Origin: Paracoccus sp. MKU1
Lineage (GTDB): Bacteria; Pseudomonadota; Alphaproteobacteria; Rhodobacterales; Rhodobacteraceae
Assembly (NCBI RefSeq): GCF_001447385.1
Contig: NZ_LLWQ01000211.1
Span: 1 to 41,285, forward strand
Direction of reading: 5' to 3'
Length of the DNA: 41,285 bases
The notes beneath the pieces are model-generated. The model had not been told where the DNA came from, searched no databases, and was given only the letters and a program-made list of their open reading frames with translations. The translations under genes were made by a program, and so were the position numbers. Positions 1 to 6,721 of the stretch are shown one piece after another (position 1 is the stretch's first letter; each line of letters begins with the position of its first letter).

Positions 1-1
1 G

Positions 2-469
2 GACGACATACTCGGACATATTCCGGCGCTCCGGGCCTATTCGCGCGCCTTGTGCAGATCGACCCCGGATGCCGAGGATCTGGTCCAGGAGACCCTGCTG
101 CGCGCCATCGAGAACGCCCATCGCTACCGGCCCGGCACCAATATGCGGGCCTGGCTGTTCACCATCATGCGCAACCGTTTCTTCACCCATTGCCGGAAGG
201 CCGCGCGCGAGCGCACCGGGGCGGCGGATTGCGCCTCGCTGGTGCCGCAGGTCCGGCCCGCCCAGGAATGGCACATGCAGACCAGCGAGTTGCAGGCCGC
301 GCTGCGCGTGATGCCGCGGCATTACCGCGAGGCGATCGTCCTGGTCGGCGCGCTCGGCGAGAGCTATCTCGACGCGGCCAGGCTCCTCGATTGCGACATC
401 GGCACCGTCAAGAGCCGGGTGAACCGCGCCCGCACCATGCTGCGCCGGGCGCTGGAGCCGGCATTCTGA
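2..469 (+). CDS. EcfG-like ECF sigma factor (5' end cut off by window)
   Basis: The reading frame is open from base 2, so the true start lies upstream; the TTG at 50 is internal to the conserved region. The 155 visible residues contain region 2 (PALRAYSRAL, then DAEDLVQETLLRAIEN and NMRAWLFTIMRNRFF) and region 4 (ALRVMPRHYREAIVLVGALG followed by the helix-turn-helix GTVKSRVNRARTMLRRAL). This architecture, without a C-terminal extension, is that of the ECF15/EcfG sigma factors that direct the alphaproteobacterial general stress response, normally held inactive by NepR and released by PhyR. No nepR or phyR is visible, but they may lie outside the window. The neighbouring stress genes carry EcfG-like promoters. 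The stop codon sits only a few bases from the point where the convergent DUF892 relic loses similarity. ECF sigma assignment is secure; the EcfG subgroup is likely. Confidence 0.88.
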   Translation, partial: DDILGHIPALRAYSRALCRSTPDAEDLVQETLLRAIENAHRYRPGTNMRAWLFTIMRNRFFTHCRKAARERTGAADCASLVPQVRPAQEWHMQTSELQAALRVMPRHYREAIVLVGALGESYLDAARLLDCDIGTVKSRVNRARTMLRRALEPAF

Positions 470-578
470 GCCGCGCGCCGCGCGCCATCCGGGGCAGCGC
501 CTTCAGGATCCGGCGCTCGGCATGGGAGATGTCCTTCAGCGTGTCGTGGAACAGATCGTCAAGAACCTTGTGGGCCAT
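408..578 (-). pseudogene. truncated DUF892 (YciF/ferritin-like) stress protein
   Basis: ATG at 578 follows a good AAGGAGA ribosome site. The first 33 or so residues (MAHKVLDDLFHDTLKDISHA, then ERRILKALPRMARGA) match the N-terminus of DUF892/YciF-type four-helix proteins, which are normally about 160-170 residues and are stress induced. After residue 34 (about position 476) similarity is lost and the frame runs antisense into the 3' end of the sigma factor gene, stopping at residue 56. The remaining helices, including the metal-ligand positions of the ferritin-like fold, are absent. I read it as a 3' deletion whose junction lies at about 470-476, next to the sigma factor stop. An EcfG-like promoter (642-666) still points at it. 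A functional 56-residue peptide cannot be excluded. Confidence 0.7.
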
Positions 579-641
579 GCGGATGTCTCCTTCCTTGCCA
601 GGCTGGCCTTGAAAACGGCCCGGCGGTTTCGCGGGGGCCTG

Positions 642-666
642 AACCGGCAACCCCGGAAAATGCTCC
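642..666 (-). promoter_or_regulatory. EcfG-type promoter for the DUF892 relic
   Basis: On the minus strand the site reads GGAGC, 16 bases, then GGTT. This is one mismatch from the alphaproteobacterial EcfG pattern GGAAC-N16/17-cGTT. It lies 64 bases upstream of the relic's start codon and its -35 element is two bases from the -35 of the divergent site at 669-693. It is weaker than the other three sites in this region. Confidence 0.45.
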
Positions 667-668
667 CG

Positions 669-693
669 GGAACATTTGCGCCCGCAGGCAGTT
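669..693 (+). promoter_or_regulatory. EcfG-type promoter
   Basis: GGAAC at 669-673 is followed by 16 bases and AGTT at 690-693. This fits the EcfG consensus GGAAC-N16/17-cGTT apart from one base of the -10. It ends 27 bases before the ATG at 721, a suitable distance for a short leader. It would drive the membrane protein and the overlapping SDR gene. Confidence 0.6.
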
Positions 694-720
694 CGCCATC
701 CAGGAGATAAGGAGGAAGCG

Positions 721-1437
721 ATGACCCGTCCGATCGCCATGGCGCGGTTCGACCTGGCCTGGCCGCTGGCCGGAGCTCTTGCGGCGCTGCTCTCGGCCCT
801 GGTGCTGGGTGCGACGGCCGCGGCACGCGGCCTGCCGGTCTGGATGCCGCTGAACGCCACCACCCATGCGCTGCACGGCCCCGCCGCCGCCGGCACCACC
901 GCGCTGGACCTCGGCCATACCGGCCTGGGCACCGCGATCCATGTCGCCTCCTGCTTCTTCTGGGCGGCGGTCGCGGTGCTGCTGGTCCGCCGCCTGCCCC
1001 AGGATCGCGCCTGGCTGGGCTGGACCGCCGGGCTCGCCACCGCCCTGATGGCCGGGCTGGTCGATTACGGCCTGATGCCCGCGCGCCTGCGGCCGGGATG
1101 GGAGCTGGTGGTGCCGCCCTGGGGCGTCGCGGCCGGGCTTGCGGCGCTGGGGGTCGGCCTGTCGCTGGGCCTGATCGCGGCGCAGGCCATTGGGCGCCCC
1201 GCAGCGGGAACATCGGTCGGGCAGGATCGTTATCCCCCGGTCCCCGGCGGTGCCAGACCGGCCGAGCCGCCGCTTTCGAGGCTCGAGCGGCTGCGGCAGC
1301 CCGCGCCGCATGTGCTCGACCAGCGCCAGCAGCGCGTGGACCCGGCCGGCGCCGTCACCGAGGATCCGAACCGCCATGGCGATGGCGGCACGCATCCCGG
1401 CGCCCCCACCCTGACGAAAGGCCCGACCGATGCGTGA
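721..1437 (+). CDS. small membrane protein with an anomalous C-terminal tail
   Basis: ATG at 721 is preceded by AAGGAGGAAGCG, a near-ideal ribosome site. Residues 1 to about 160 contain four hydrophobic segments (about 9-33, 75-98, 103-122 and 130-158), the last two joined by DYGLMPARLRPGWE. Short four-helix hypothetical proteins of this kind occur beside stress genes in alphaproteobacteria; I know no function. The last 78 residues are Pro/Arg-rich and hydrophilic and look unlike a natural domain. Over 1276-1395 the opposite strand has more typical codons, so the plus frame here may be read-through caused by a frameshift or a fused relic. The stop overlaps the SDR start by 8 bases, implying co-translation. 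Confidence 0.65.
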   Translation: MTRPIAMARFDLAWPLAGALAALLSALVLGATAAARGLPVWMPLNATTHALHGPAAAGTTALDLGHTGLGTAIHVASCFFWAAVAVLLVRRLPQDRAWLGWTAGLATALMAGLVDYGLMPARLRPGWELVVPPWGVAAGLAALGVGLSLGLIAAQAIGRPAAGTSVGQDRYPPVPGGARPAEPPLSRLERLRQPAPHVLDQRQQRVDPAGAVTEDPNRHGDGGTHPGAPTLTKGPTDA

Positions 1438-2287
1438 TTATCCCAAGCCGCCCTTCCCCGAGCAGCAGCAATCCCTGCCCGGCAGCTTTCGCAAGATGGA
1501 CCCGCGCCCCGACCATGGCGAGGACAGCTGGCAAGGCAGCGGCCGACTGAAGGGCAAGGTGGCGCTGATCACCGGCGGCGACAGTGGTATCGGCCGCGCC
1601 GTCGCCATCGCCTATGCCCGCGAGGGCGCCGACATCGCGCTGTCCTGGCTCAACGAGACCGAGGATGCCGCGAGCACGGCCGATCTGGTGCGCGAAGCCG
1701 GCCGCGACTGCCTGTCGATCCCCGGCGACATTGCCGATCCCGCCCATTGCCGCCGGATCGTTGCCGAGGTGGTGGAGCGCTTCGGCCGCATCGACATCCT
1801 GGTGAACAATGCCGCGCATCAGGCGCTGTTCGACAGCATCGAGGAGATCCCGGAGGAGGAATGGCGCCGAACCTTCGCGGTCAATATCGACGCGATCTTC
1901 CACCTGACCAAGGCGGCGGTGCCGCATATGCCCAATGGGTCGGCGATCATCAACACCGCCTCGATCAATGCCGACAAGCCCAATCCCCAGCTCTTGGCCT
2001 ATGCCACGACCAAGGGCGCGATCCAGAATTTCACCACCGGACTTGCGCAGATGCTGGCCGGGCGCGGCATCCGGGTGAACGCGGTGGCGCCTGGCCCGGT
2101 CTGGACGCCGCTGATCCCGGCCAGCATGTCGCCCGAGCAGGTGGCGGGATTCGGCGCCAACTATCCGATGAAGCGCCCGGCGCAGCCGGTCGAGCTGGCC
2201 TCGGCCTATGTGATGCTGGCCGAGCCGATGTCGAGCTATGTCTCGGGCGCGACCATCGCCGCCACCGGCGGCATGCCGATGATCTGA
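1430..2287 (+). CDS. SDR family oxidoreductase, YhdF/YghA-like stress type
   Basis: This 285-residue protein has the extended N-terminus (PKPPFPEQQQ...PRPDHGEDSW) typical of the YghA/YhdF branch of short-chain dehydrogenases, which bacteria often induce under general stress. The NAD(P)-binding motif TGGDSGIG is at residues 48-55, NNAA at 126-129, and the catalytic Ser178, Tyr191 and Lys195 (YATTK) are all present. Substrate is unknown; relatives act on aldehydes, glucose or other carbonyls. The start ATG lies inside the end of the preceding gene (8-base overlap), with only a weak GAAAGG upstream, which suggests translational coupling from the EcfG-type promoter at 669. Confidence 0.85.
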   Translation: MRDYPKPPFPEQQQSLPGSFRKMDPRPDHGEDSWQGSGRLKGKVALITGGDSGIGRAVAIAYAREGADIALSWLNETEDAASTADLVREAGRDCLSIPGDIADPAHCRRIVAEVVERFGRIDILVNNAAHQALFDSIEEIPEEEWRRTFAVNIDAIFHLTKAAVPHMPNGSAIINTASINADKPNPQLLAYATTKGAIQNFTTGLAQMLAGRGIRVNAVAPGPVWTPLIPASMSPEQVAGFGANYPMKRPAQPVELASAYVMLAEPMSSYVSGATIAATGGMPMI

Positions 2288-2302
2288 AAAAGGAGTCGAG
2301 AC

Positions 2303-2539
2303 ATGAACAATCGCAATCTCGCGTTTTTCTGCGGCCTTGCGGCCGGCTTCGCGCTCAAAGGGGCCTGCGATGCGCTGGCGCGGCCGGCCCCGGGACGCGG
2401 GCCGCGCCAGGACCTCCCACGCCAGAACATCCGCCCGGCCGGCCGGCGCCGGATGGAAAATCCGCCGCGCGACTGGGACATCGTCGACGAACAAAGCGAC
2501 GAATCCTTCCCGGCAAGCGACCCGCCGGGGAATTACTGA
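2303..2539 (+). CDS. small hydrophilic hypothetical protein ending in a DESFPASDPP motif
   Basis: A strong AAAAAGGAG site precedes the ATG, 15 bases after the SDR stop, so it is the third gene of the stress operon. The 78 residues comprise a short hydrophobic N-terminus (about 6-18), an Arg/Pro-rich middle and a C-terminus with DEQSDESFPASDPPGNY. Proteins ending in DESFPASDPP are widespread, uncharacterised and often stress linked in alphaproteobacteria. No catalytic motif is visible. Confidence 0.72.
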   Translation: MNNRNLAFFCGLAAGFALKGACDALARPAPGRGPRQDLPRQNIRPAGRRRMENPPRDWDIVDEQSDESFPASDPPGNY

Positions 2540-2581
2540 AGAAAACGGGCGCGGGCCGGCAGCCTCCGCCCGCAGGCGCCT

Positions 2582-2764
2582 TCAGCCCTTGTGCTCGGGC
2601 TTGCCCTTGCGCTTGGTGCTGGCGAGCTCCTCGAGCTCCTTCTCGGTCATCGATTCATACATTTGCTTAGAAGGCTCGCGCAGTTCGCTCTTGCTGGTCT
2701 CGCCGCGTTTGGCGGCCAGCGCCGCGCCGGCCGCCTTCTGCTGTGCCTTGGACTTGGCTGGCAT
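2582..2764 (-). CDS. DUF3008 family protein
   Basis: This 60-residue basic protein begins MPAKSKAQQKAAGAALAAKR and ends KELEELASTKRKGKPEHKG, which is the full-length signature of DUF3008. These small Lys-rich proteins have no known function. I chose the ATG at 2764 because it follows GGAGGATCAGGAT and because family members start with MPAKS; a longer frame upstream would overlap the next gene. It is the last of three minus-strand genes that read from the EcfG-type promoter at 3412-3436. Confidence 0.85.
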   Translation of the reverse strand: MPAKSKAQQKAAGAALAAKRGETSKSELREPSKQMYESMTEKELEELASTKRKGKPEHKG

Positions 2765-2808
2765 ATCCTGATCCTCCAGAGAAGGGCGGAAGCGAGACCG
2801 CCGGAGCC

Positions 2809-3015
2809 TCATTCCCCGCCATTGGTGGCGCGGTCGTTCTGCCGGGCCTTGCGGTCGCCCGCCTCGCGGTTCTGGCCGCCGGCATTGGGTTCGTTCGACC
2901 GCTGCATCTGCTTGGGGTTCAGCACCGGATCGGCATTGCCCATCTTCAGCTGCTGTGCCCGTTTCTGGACGTTGAACTTTTCGTTTTCCGTTTTCGGATC
3001 GAATTCCTCGCCCAT
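2809..3015 (-). CDS. small charged hypothetical protein
   Basis: The 68 residues (starting MGEEFDPKTENEKFNVQKRA and ending RQNDRATNGGE) are almost wholly hydrophilic and rich in Asn, Gln, Lys and Glu, so probably largely disordered. GACTAGGAGGATTTCACC before the ATG is a strong ribosome site. It lies between the PRC-barrel gene (61 bases upstream) and the DUF3008 gene (44 bases downstream) on the same strand. I do not recognise a family; low-complexity hydrophilic proteins in such a setting can act as desiccation protectants, but that is only a suggestion. Confidence 0.7.
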   Translation of the reverse strand: MGEEFDPKTENEKFNVQKRAQQLKMGNADPVLNPKQMQRSNEPNAGGQNREAGDRKARQNDRATNGGE

Positions 3016-3076
3016 GGTGAAATCCTCCTAGTCAGCGCAGCCGGCCCTGCGCAGGCCGGCCCGACGGTGTCAGGTG

Positions 3077-3373
3077 TCAATCGCGATGCTCGGGCATCTG
3101 CTTCAGCTCCTCCTTGGTCCAGCGCGAGACGGCATGGATGCTGTTGCTGCCATCGCGCATGAAGTCCAGCTCGCGGGCCGGAACGGCGACCGGCTTCGAG
3201 CCGATTCCCAGGAAACCGCCGACATCGATCACCACCACGGCTTCGCTGCCAACGCCATGGACATGCGAGACATGGCCGATCCTCTCATCGCCCGGGCCAT
3301 AGATGGTGGCGCCGGTCAGCGCGGCCTCGGTCAGTTCGTCCTCGTTCAGGCGGGTATGCGTGGCATGGTCCAT
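3077..3373 (-). CDS. cytoplasmic PRC-barrel domain protein
   Basis: The 98-residue protein is essentially one PRC barrel: GATIYGPGDERIGHVSHVHG (about 21-40), VVVIDVGGFLGIGSKPVAVP (about 46-65), and a C-terminal WTKEELKQMPEH helix. PRC barrels occur in photosynthetic reaction centre H subunits, RimM and many small stress proteins. No signal peptide is visible. It is a clear paralogue of the exported protein at 3531-4358, sharing IDVGGFLGIG and the W-T-x-E-x-L-x-x-x-P ending. It starts the minus-strand operon and has its own EcfG-type promoter. Confidence 0.85.
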   Translation of the reverse strand: MDHATHTRLNEDELTEAALTGATIYGPGDERIGHVSHVHGVGSEAVVVIDVGGFLGIGSKPVAVPARELDFMRDGSNSIHAVSRWTKEELKQMPEHRD

Positions 3374-3411
3374 TCCAGGTCCTCCTCTGCTTGTCCGGTC
3401 GAGGTCCCCCC

Positions 3412-3436
3412 AACCGTCGAAAGGTCCGGATGTTCC
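3412..3436 (-). promoter_or_regulatory. EcfG-type promoter for the PRC/DUF3008 operon
   Basis: On the minus strand GGAAC (3436-3432) is followed by 16 bases and GGTT (3415-3412). The -35 matches the EcfG consensus exactly and the -10 differs at one base. It ends 38 bases from the start codon at 3373. Confidence 0.62.
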
Positions 3437-3463
3437 ATAACGCCACCGTGAAGGCCGTTTGCG

Positions 3464-3488
3464 GGAACATTTGCCGCCCCGGACGGTT
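3464..3488 (+). promoter_or_regulatory. EcfG-type promoter for the exported PRC protein
   Basis: GGAAC (3464-3468), 16 bases, GGTT (3485-3488). It has the same spacing and the same -10 variant as the divergent site 27 bases away, and lies 42 bases before the ATG at 3531. The two sites together make a bidirectional stress promoter region. Confidence 0.62.
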
Positions 3489-3530
3489 CAACGGCCCTGA
3501 GCAATCCCCGCATCCAGAGGAGGAAACAAG

Positions 3531-4358
3531 ATGAAACATCTGTTTGCCACCACCGCCCTTGCCGCCGCGCTGAGCGTGGCCGCCGCCCAGGCCCAGGAGA
3601 CCGAGACCCAGCCGCCGGTGCCGATGGGCGAGGAGACCACCCCCGCCATCGAAGCGCCGCCTGACGCCGCCACCCCGCCCGCCATCACCCCGCCCGAAGG
3701 CTATGTGGAAGACGACGCGGCGCTGACGACCGAGAGCCTGGAGGGCGCCACGGTCTATGACGCCAACGGCGACGCGATCGGCGAGGTGCATGGGCTGGTC
3801 TTTGCCGATGGCACCACCTCGCTGCAAGGCAGCGACACGGACGCCACCGCGCCGGCGACGGGCGCCGCCCCTGAAACCCTTCCGGCTGGCGAACCCGCCA
3901 CGGCGCCGGCGACAGACCCCGGGACCGGCGCAGGCGATGCGGCCGGCACCACCCCGGACGCAGCCGGCACGGCCGACGGCGAGACGGCCGGCCCCGAGAC
4001 CGCGGCCCCGGATTCCGGCGCGGATGCCTCCGAGGTGACCGGTGGCACCGACAGCGACCGGATGGAGAATATCGGCTCGGACACCAGCACCGTCACGCCC
4101 ACCGACGCCACCACCCCGCCGGTGCAAACCGCACCCGACGACGCTCCGCAGCCGATGGACACGGCCGAGATCAGCCAGGCCATCATCGACGTAGGCGGCT
4201 TTCTGGGCATAGGAGCGCATCGTGTCGCGGTGCCCATCGAAGACCTGGTGGTCTATCGCAGCGACACCGACCTGCGCATCTATCTGCCCTGGACGCGCGA
4301 ACAGTTGGAGGCCTTGCCCGAGTTCGATGAGGAGAGCCCCGCCCCAGCCATGCAGTGA
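3531..4358 (+). CDS. exported PRC-barrel protein with a low-complexity insertion
   Basis: The first 22 residues form a signal peptide (MKHLFATTALAAALSVAAAQA), so the 275-residue product is probably periplasmic. A PRC barrel begins at about residue 66 (LTTESLEGATVYDANGDAIG) but is interrupted at about 94-214 by an Ala/Thr/Pro/Asp-rich stretch predicted to be disordered; the fold resumes at IIDVGGFLGIGAHRVAVP and ends WTREQLEALPEF. The paralogue at 3077-3373 has the same two halves with no insertion. The ATG follows GAGGAGGAAACAAG. An EcfG-type promoter lies upstream. The role is unknown; other PRC proteins bind small ligands or partner proteins. Confidence 0.82.
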   Translation: MKHLFATTALAAALSVAAAQAQETETQPPVPMGEETTPAIEAPPDAATPPAITPPEGYVEDDAALTTESLEGATVYDANGDAIGEVHGLVFADGTTSLQGSDTDATAPATGAAPETLPAGEPATAPATDPGTGAGDAAGTTPDAAGTADGETAGPETAAPDSGADASEVTGGTDSDRMENIGSDTSTVTPTDATTPPVQTAPDDAPQPMDTAEISQAIIDVGGFLGIGAHRVAVPIEDLVVYRSDTDLRIYLPWTREQLEALPEFDEESPAPAMQ

Positions 4359-4666
4359 TCGCCTGGGCTCCCATGCGTGATCCCATCATCCGCGGCCTCT
4401 CTCGCCGCCGAGGGAAGATCGCTCGTCATGTCCGATAATCTGCCCGTTCCGCCCCTGCGCGGCGACGGGTTGCAAAGCGAGGCAAATCGCGCCTTCCACC
4501 GCCTGTTCAGGTAGTTTGGCGCGATTTGCCGGCACGCATCCGATCCCGGGGATCGCCTCGACTATTCGTCGGTATCTGCGGAGCGCATGCGCGATGGTAC
4601 TTCCCGGATCGGAGATGTCTTGCCGGGAATGGCGGGCCGATGCGCGGCCTGCGAAGAATGCCCTGC
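4359..4666. other. 308-base gap with several inverted repeats, no convincing gene
   Basis: No supported gene. A 28-codon frame at 4428-4514 has a modest GGAAGATC upstream but no recognisable product. The notable content is a perfect 13-base inverted repeat (4481-4530), a smaller palindrome CGATCC-CGG-GGATCG near 4539-4554, and TTCCCGG...CCGGGAA at about 4601-4629. The last lies just beyond the pta stop on the minus strand and may be the operon terminator, although no U-tract follows it. Confidence 0.5.
4481..4530. repeat. perfect 13-base inverted repeat with a 24-base loop
   Basis: GGCAAATCGCGCC at 4481-4493 is matched exactly by GGCGCGATTTGCC at 4518-4530. The loop contains a second small hairpin, CCTG-TT-CAGG (4502-4511). 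There is no poly-T on either side, so it is not a standard terminator. It could be an RNA stem, an extended operator, or a relic of a mobile element; the sequence alone does not decide. Confidence 0.6.
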
Positions 4667-5623
4667 CTACACCGCCTGTATAGCGGTTATTGCGGCTGCG
4701 TTGACGATGTCGTTGACGGAGCATGCTCTTGAGAGGTCGTTTGCGGGTTTTGCGAGGCCCTGGAGGATGGGGCCGATGGCGGTGAGGCCGCCCAGGCGCT
4801 CGGCGATCTTGTAGCCGATATTGCCCGAAGCAAGGTCGGGGAAGATGAACACGTTCGGGCGGCCGTTCAGGCGGCTGCCGGGCGCCTTGCGCGCCCGGAT
4901 CGCCTCGTCCAGCGCCGCGTCGAACTGCATCTCGCCATCCACCTCCAGCCCCGGCGCGGCGGCGCGGATCAGGGCCAGCGCCTCGCGCAGGCGCCCGAGG
5001 CTCGGGTGATCGGCCGAGCCGGCGGTCGAGAAGGACAAAAGCGCCACCCGCGGCTCCTCGGCCAGCAGCCGCCGGCAGCTCTCGGCCGCCGACAGCGCGA
5101 TGGCGGCAAGCTCTCCCGCGTCGGGCTGGATCACCAGCCCGCAATCGGCGAAGATCATGCCGCCCTTGATCGGCGCCTCCGGCCCGCAGGACAGCATCAG
5201 GAAGAAGCTCGACACGATGCCGGCATCGGGCGCCCGGCCGATGATCTGCAGTGCCGCCCGCACCGTGTCGGCGGTGGTGGCGACCGCACCGCCCACCGTG
5301 CCGTCGGCCTGACCCAGCCGCACCCGCATCGCCGCCTGGCGGACCCCATCGCGCATCTCGTCGAGCGCGCGTTCGGCGGTCATGCCCCGGGCCGCGCGCA
5401 GCCGGTGCCAGTGATCGGCCAGCTCCGCCAGGTCCGGCGCGCCGGCCGGGTCGATGCGGCCCACGCCCGGGATCTCGGGCCCGCCCATCAGGGTGACGCG
5501 CGCCAGGCCCTCGGCCACCAGGCGGCGGGCGGCCTCGGCCACGCGGGGATCCTCGCCCTCGGGCAGGATGATGTGGCGGTTCAGCGCCTTCGCGGTCTCG
5601 TGGATGCGGTCGAGCGGTTTCAT
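4667..5623 (-). CDS. pta: phosphate acetyltransferase
   Basis: This 318-residue protein is a single-domain PTA_PTB enzyme of the usual short length. It catalyses acetyl phosphate + CoA = acetyl-CoA + Pi in the cytoplasm. Family landmarks are ILPEGEDPRV near the N-terminus, GTVGGAVATTADTVRAALQI (about 109-128), the central PIKGGMIFADCGLVIQP, and NVFIFPDLASGNIGYKIAERLGG near the C-terminus. As the last gene of the taurine operon it takes the acetyl phosphate made by Xsc into central metabolism. Its start is 4 bases from the tauZ stop. An AckA partner is not present here, as expected for a dissimilatory role. Confidence 0.94.
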   Translation of the reverse strand: MKPLDRIHETAKALNRHIILPEGEDPRVAEAARRLVAEGLARVTLMGGPEIPGVGRIDPAGAPDLAELADHWHRLRAARGMTAERALDEMRDGVRQAAMRVRLGQADGTVGGAVATTADTVRAALQIIGRAPDAGIVSSFFLMLSCGPEAPIKGGMIFADCGLVIQPDAGELAAIALSAAESCRRLLAEEPRVALLSFSTAGSADHPSLGRLREALALIRAAAPGLEVDGEMQFDAALDEAIRARKAPGSRLNGRPNVFIFPDLASGNIGYKIAERLGGLTAIGPILQGLAKPANDLSRACSVNDIVNAAAITAIQAV

Positions 5624-5627
5624 CTCA

Positions 5628-6644
5628 TCACCCCAGGAAATGCAGGCCGGCGACGACGAAGACGCCCAGGAACACGGTTTCGGCCACGATCAGCGCGATG
5701 GCGCCGCCGCCGACCTCGAGCATCTTGCCGAGCGAGGTCTTGATCCCCACCGCGGCGATGGCGATCAGCAGCGCCCAGCGGGACAGCTGCCCGGCGAAGT
5801 CCGAAACCGCCTGCGGGATCAGGCCCAGGCTGTTCAGCGCCGCCAGCGCCAGGAAGCCGATGACGAAGCCCGGCAGCAGCGGCGGCGCCTTGCCGCCGTC
5901 TCGGCCCGCCAGCCCGCGCGCCCGGATCGCCAGCGAGAAGCACAAGACCACCGGCGCCAGCATCGAGACCCGGATCAGCTTGACCAGCGTCGCGGTCTCG
6001 CCGGCCTCGGGGCCGATCGAGAAGCCGGCGCCGACCACCTGCGCCACGTCGTGGATGGTGCCGCCCAGGAAGACGCCGCTGTCGCGCGCCGTGAAGCCGA
6101 AGACCGCCGCCAGCATCGGATAAAGCACCATGGCCAGGGTCGAGAGCACGGTGACCGAGAGCACGGTGAAGACCAGGTCGCGCTCGGATTTCTCGTGCCG
6201 GGGCAGCACCGCGGCGATGGCCATGGCCGCCGAGGCGCCGCAGATCGCCACCGAGCCGCCGGTCAAGAGCGCAAAGCGCCAGCCGCGGCCGACGAGGCGG
6301 GTGGCGAGAAGCGCGAAGAGGATGGTCAGCACCACCCCGGCCACCACCAGCGCGATGGCGCGCGGCCCCAGCGCCGCCAGCATGTCGACCGAGATGCGCG
6401 CGCCCAGCAGCGCCACCCCCAGCCGCAGCACGGTGCGGGCGGTGAAGGCGATGCCGGGCGCGGTGCGGGTGCCGTCCTCGGCCAGGAAGTTCAGCGCCAG
6501 GCCCAGGAGCAGCGCCAGCAGCATGGCCGGGGCGCCGTAATGGTCCGACAGGAACTGCGCCGTGGCCGCGACCAGCGCCGAGACCGCGAAGCCCGGGAAG
6601 GCTTCCTCGATCAGGCCGCGCGAAGGGATCATGGTGGTCATCAT
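5628..6644 (-). CDS. tauZ: TauZ-like membrane protein, YeiH/UPF0324 family
   Basis: The protein has about ten hydrophobic segments and motifs of the YeiH/PSE (UPF0324) family, such as ALLLGLALNFL, LRLGVALLGARIS, GGSVAICGASAAMAI and GGTIHDVAQVVGAG. In Paracoccus and Rhodobacter, a protein of this family encoded beside xsc has been named TauZ and proposed to export the sulfite or sulfate released from taurine; that function is inferred, not shown. It lies between xsc and pta. I start it at the ATG at 6644; 6641 and 6632 are also possible and none has a strong ribosome site. A 201-base gap with an intergenic repeat separates it from xsc. Confidence 0.82.
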   Translation of the reverse strand: MMTTMIPSRGLIEEAFPGFAVSALVAATAQFLSDHYGAPAMLLALLLGLALNFLAEDGTRTAPGIAFTARTVLRLGVALLGARISVDMLAALGPRAIALVVAGVVLTILFALLATRLVGRGWRFALLTGGSVAICGASAAMAIAAVLPRHEKSERDLVFTVLSVTVLSTLAMVLYPMLAAVFGFTARDSGVFLGGTIHDVAQVVGAGFSIGPEAGETATLVKLIRVSMLAPVVLCFSLAIRARGLAGRDGGKAPPLLPGFVIGFLALAALNSLGLIPQAVSDFAGQLSRWALLIAIAAVGIKTSLGKMLEVGGGAIALIVAETVFLGVFVVAGLHFLG

Positions 6645-6721
6645 CGTCGTCACCGGGATGCGGGAATGGGGCCGGCGCGGAGAGGGCCGCACCGGGCAGT
6701 GTCATGGGGCGCCGGGCCGCC

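Noticed and set aside
4428..4514. A 28-codon frame (MSDNLPVPPLRGDG onwards)
   Set aside because: Too short for support, no family, and it runs into the inverted repeat at 4481-4530.
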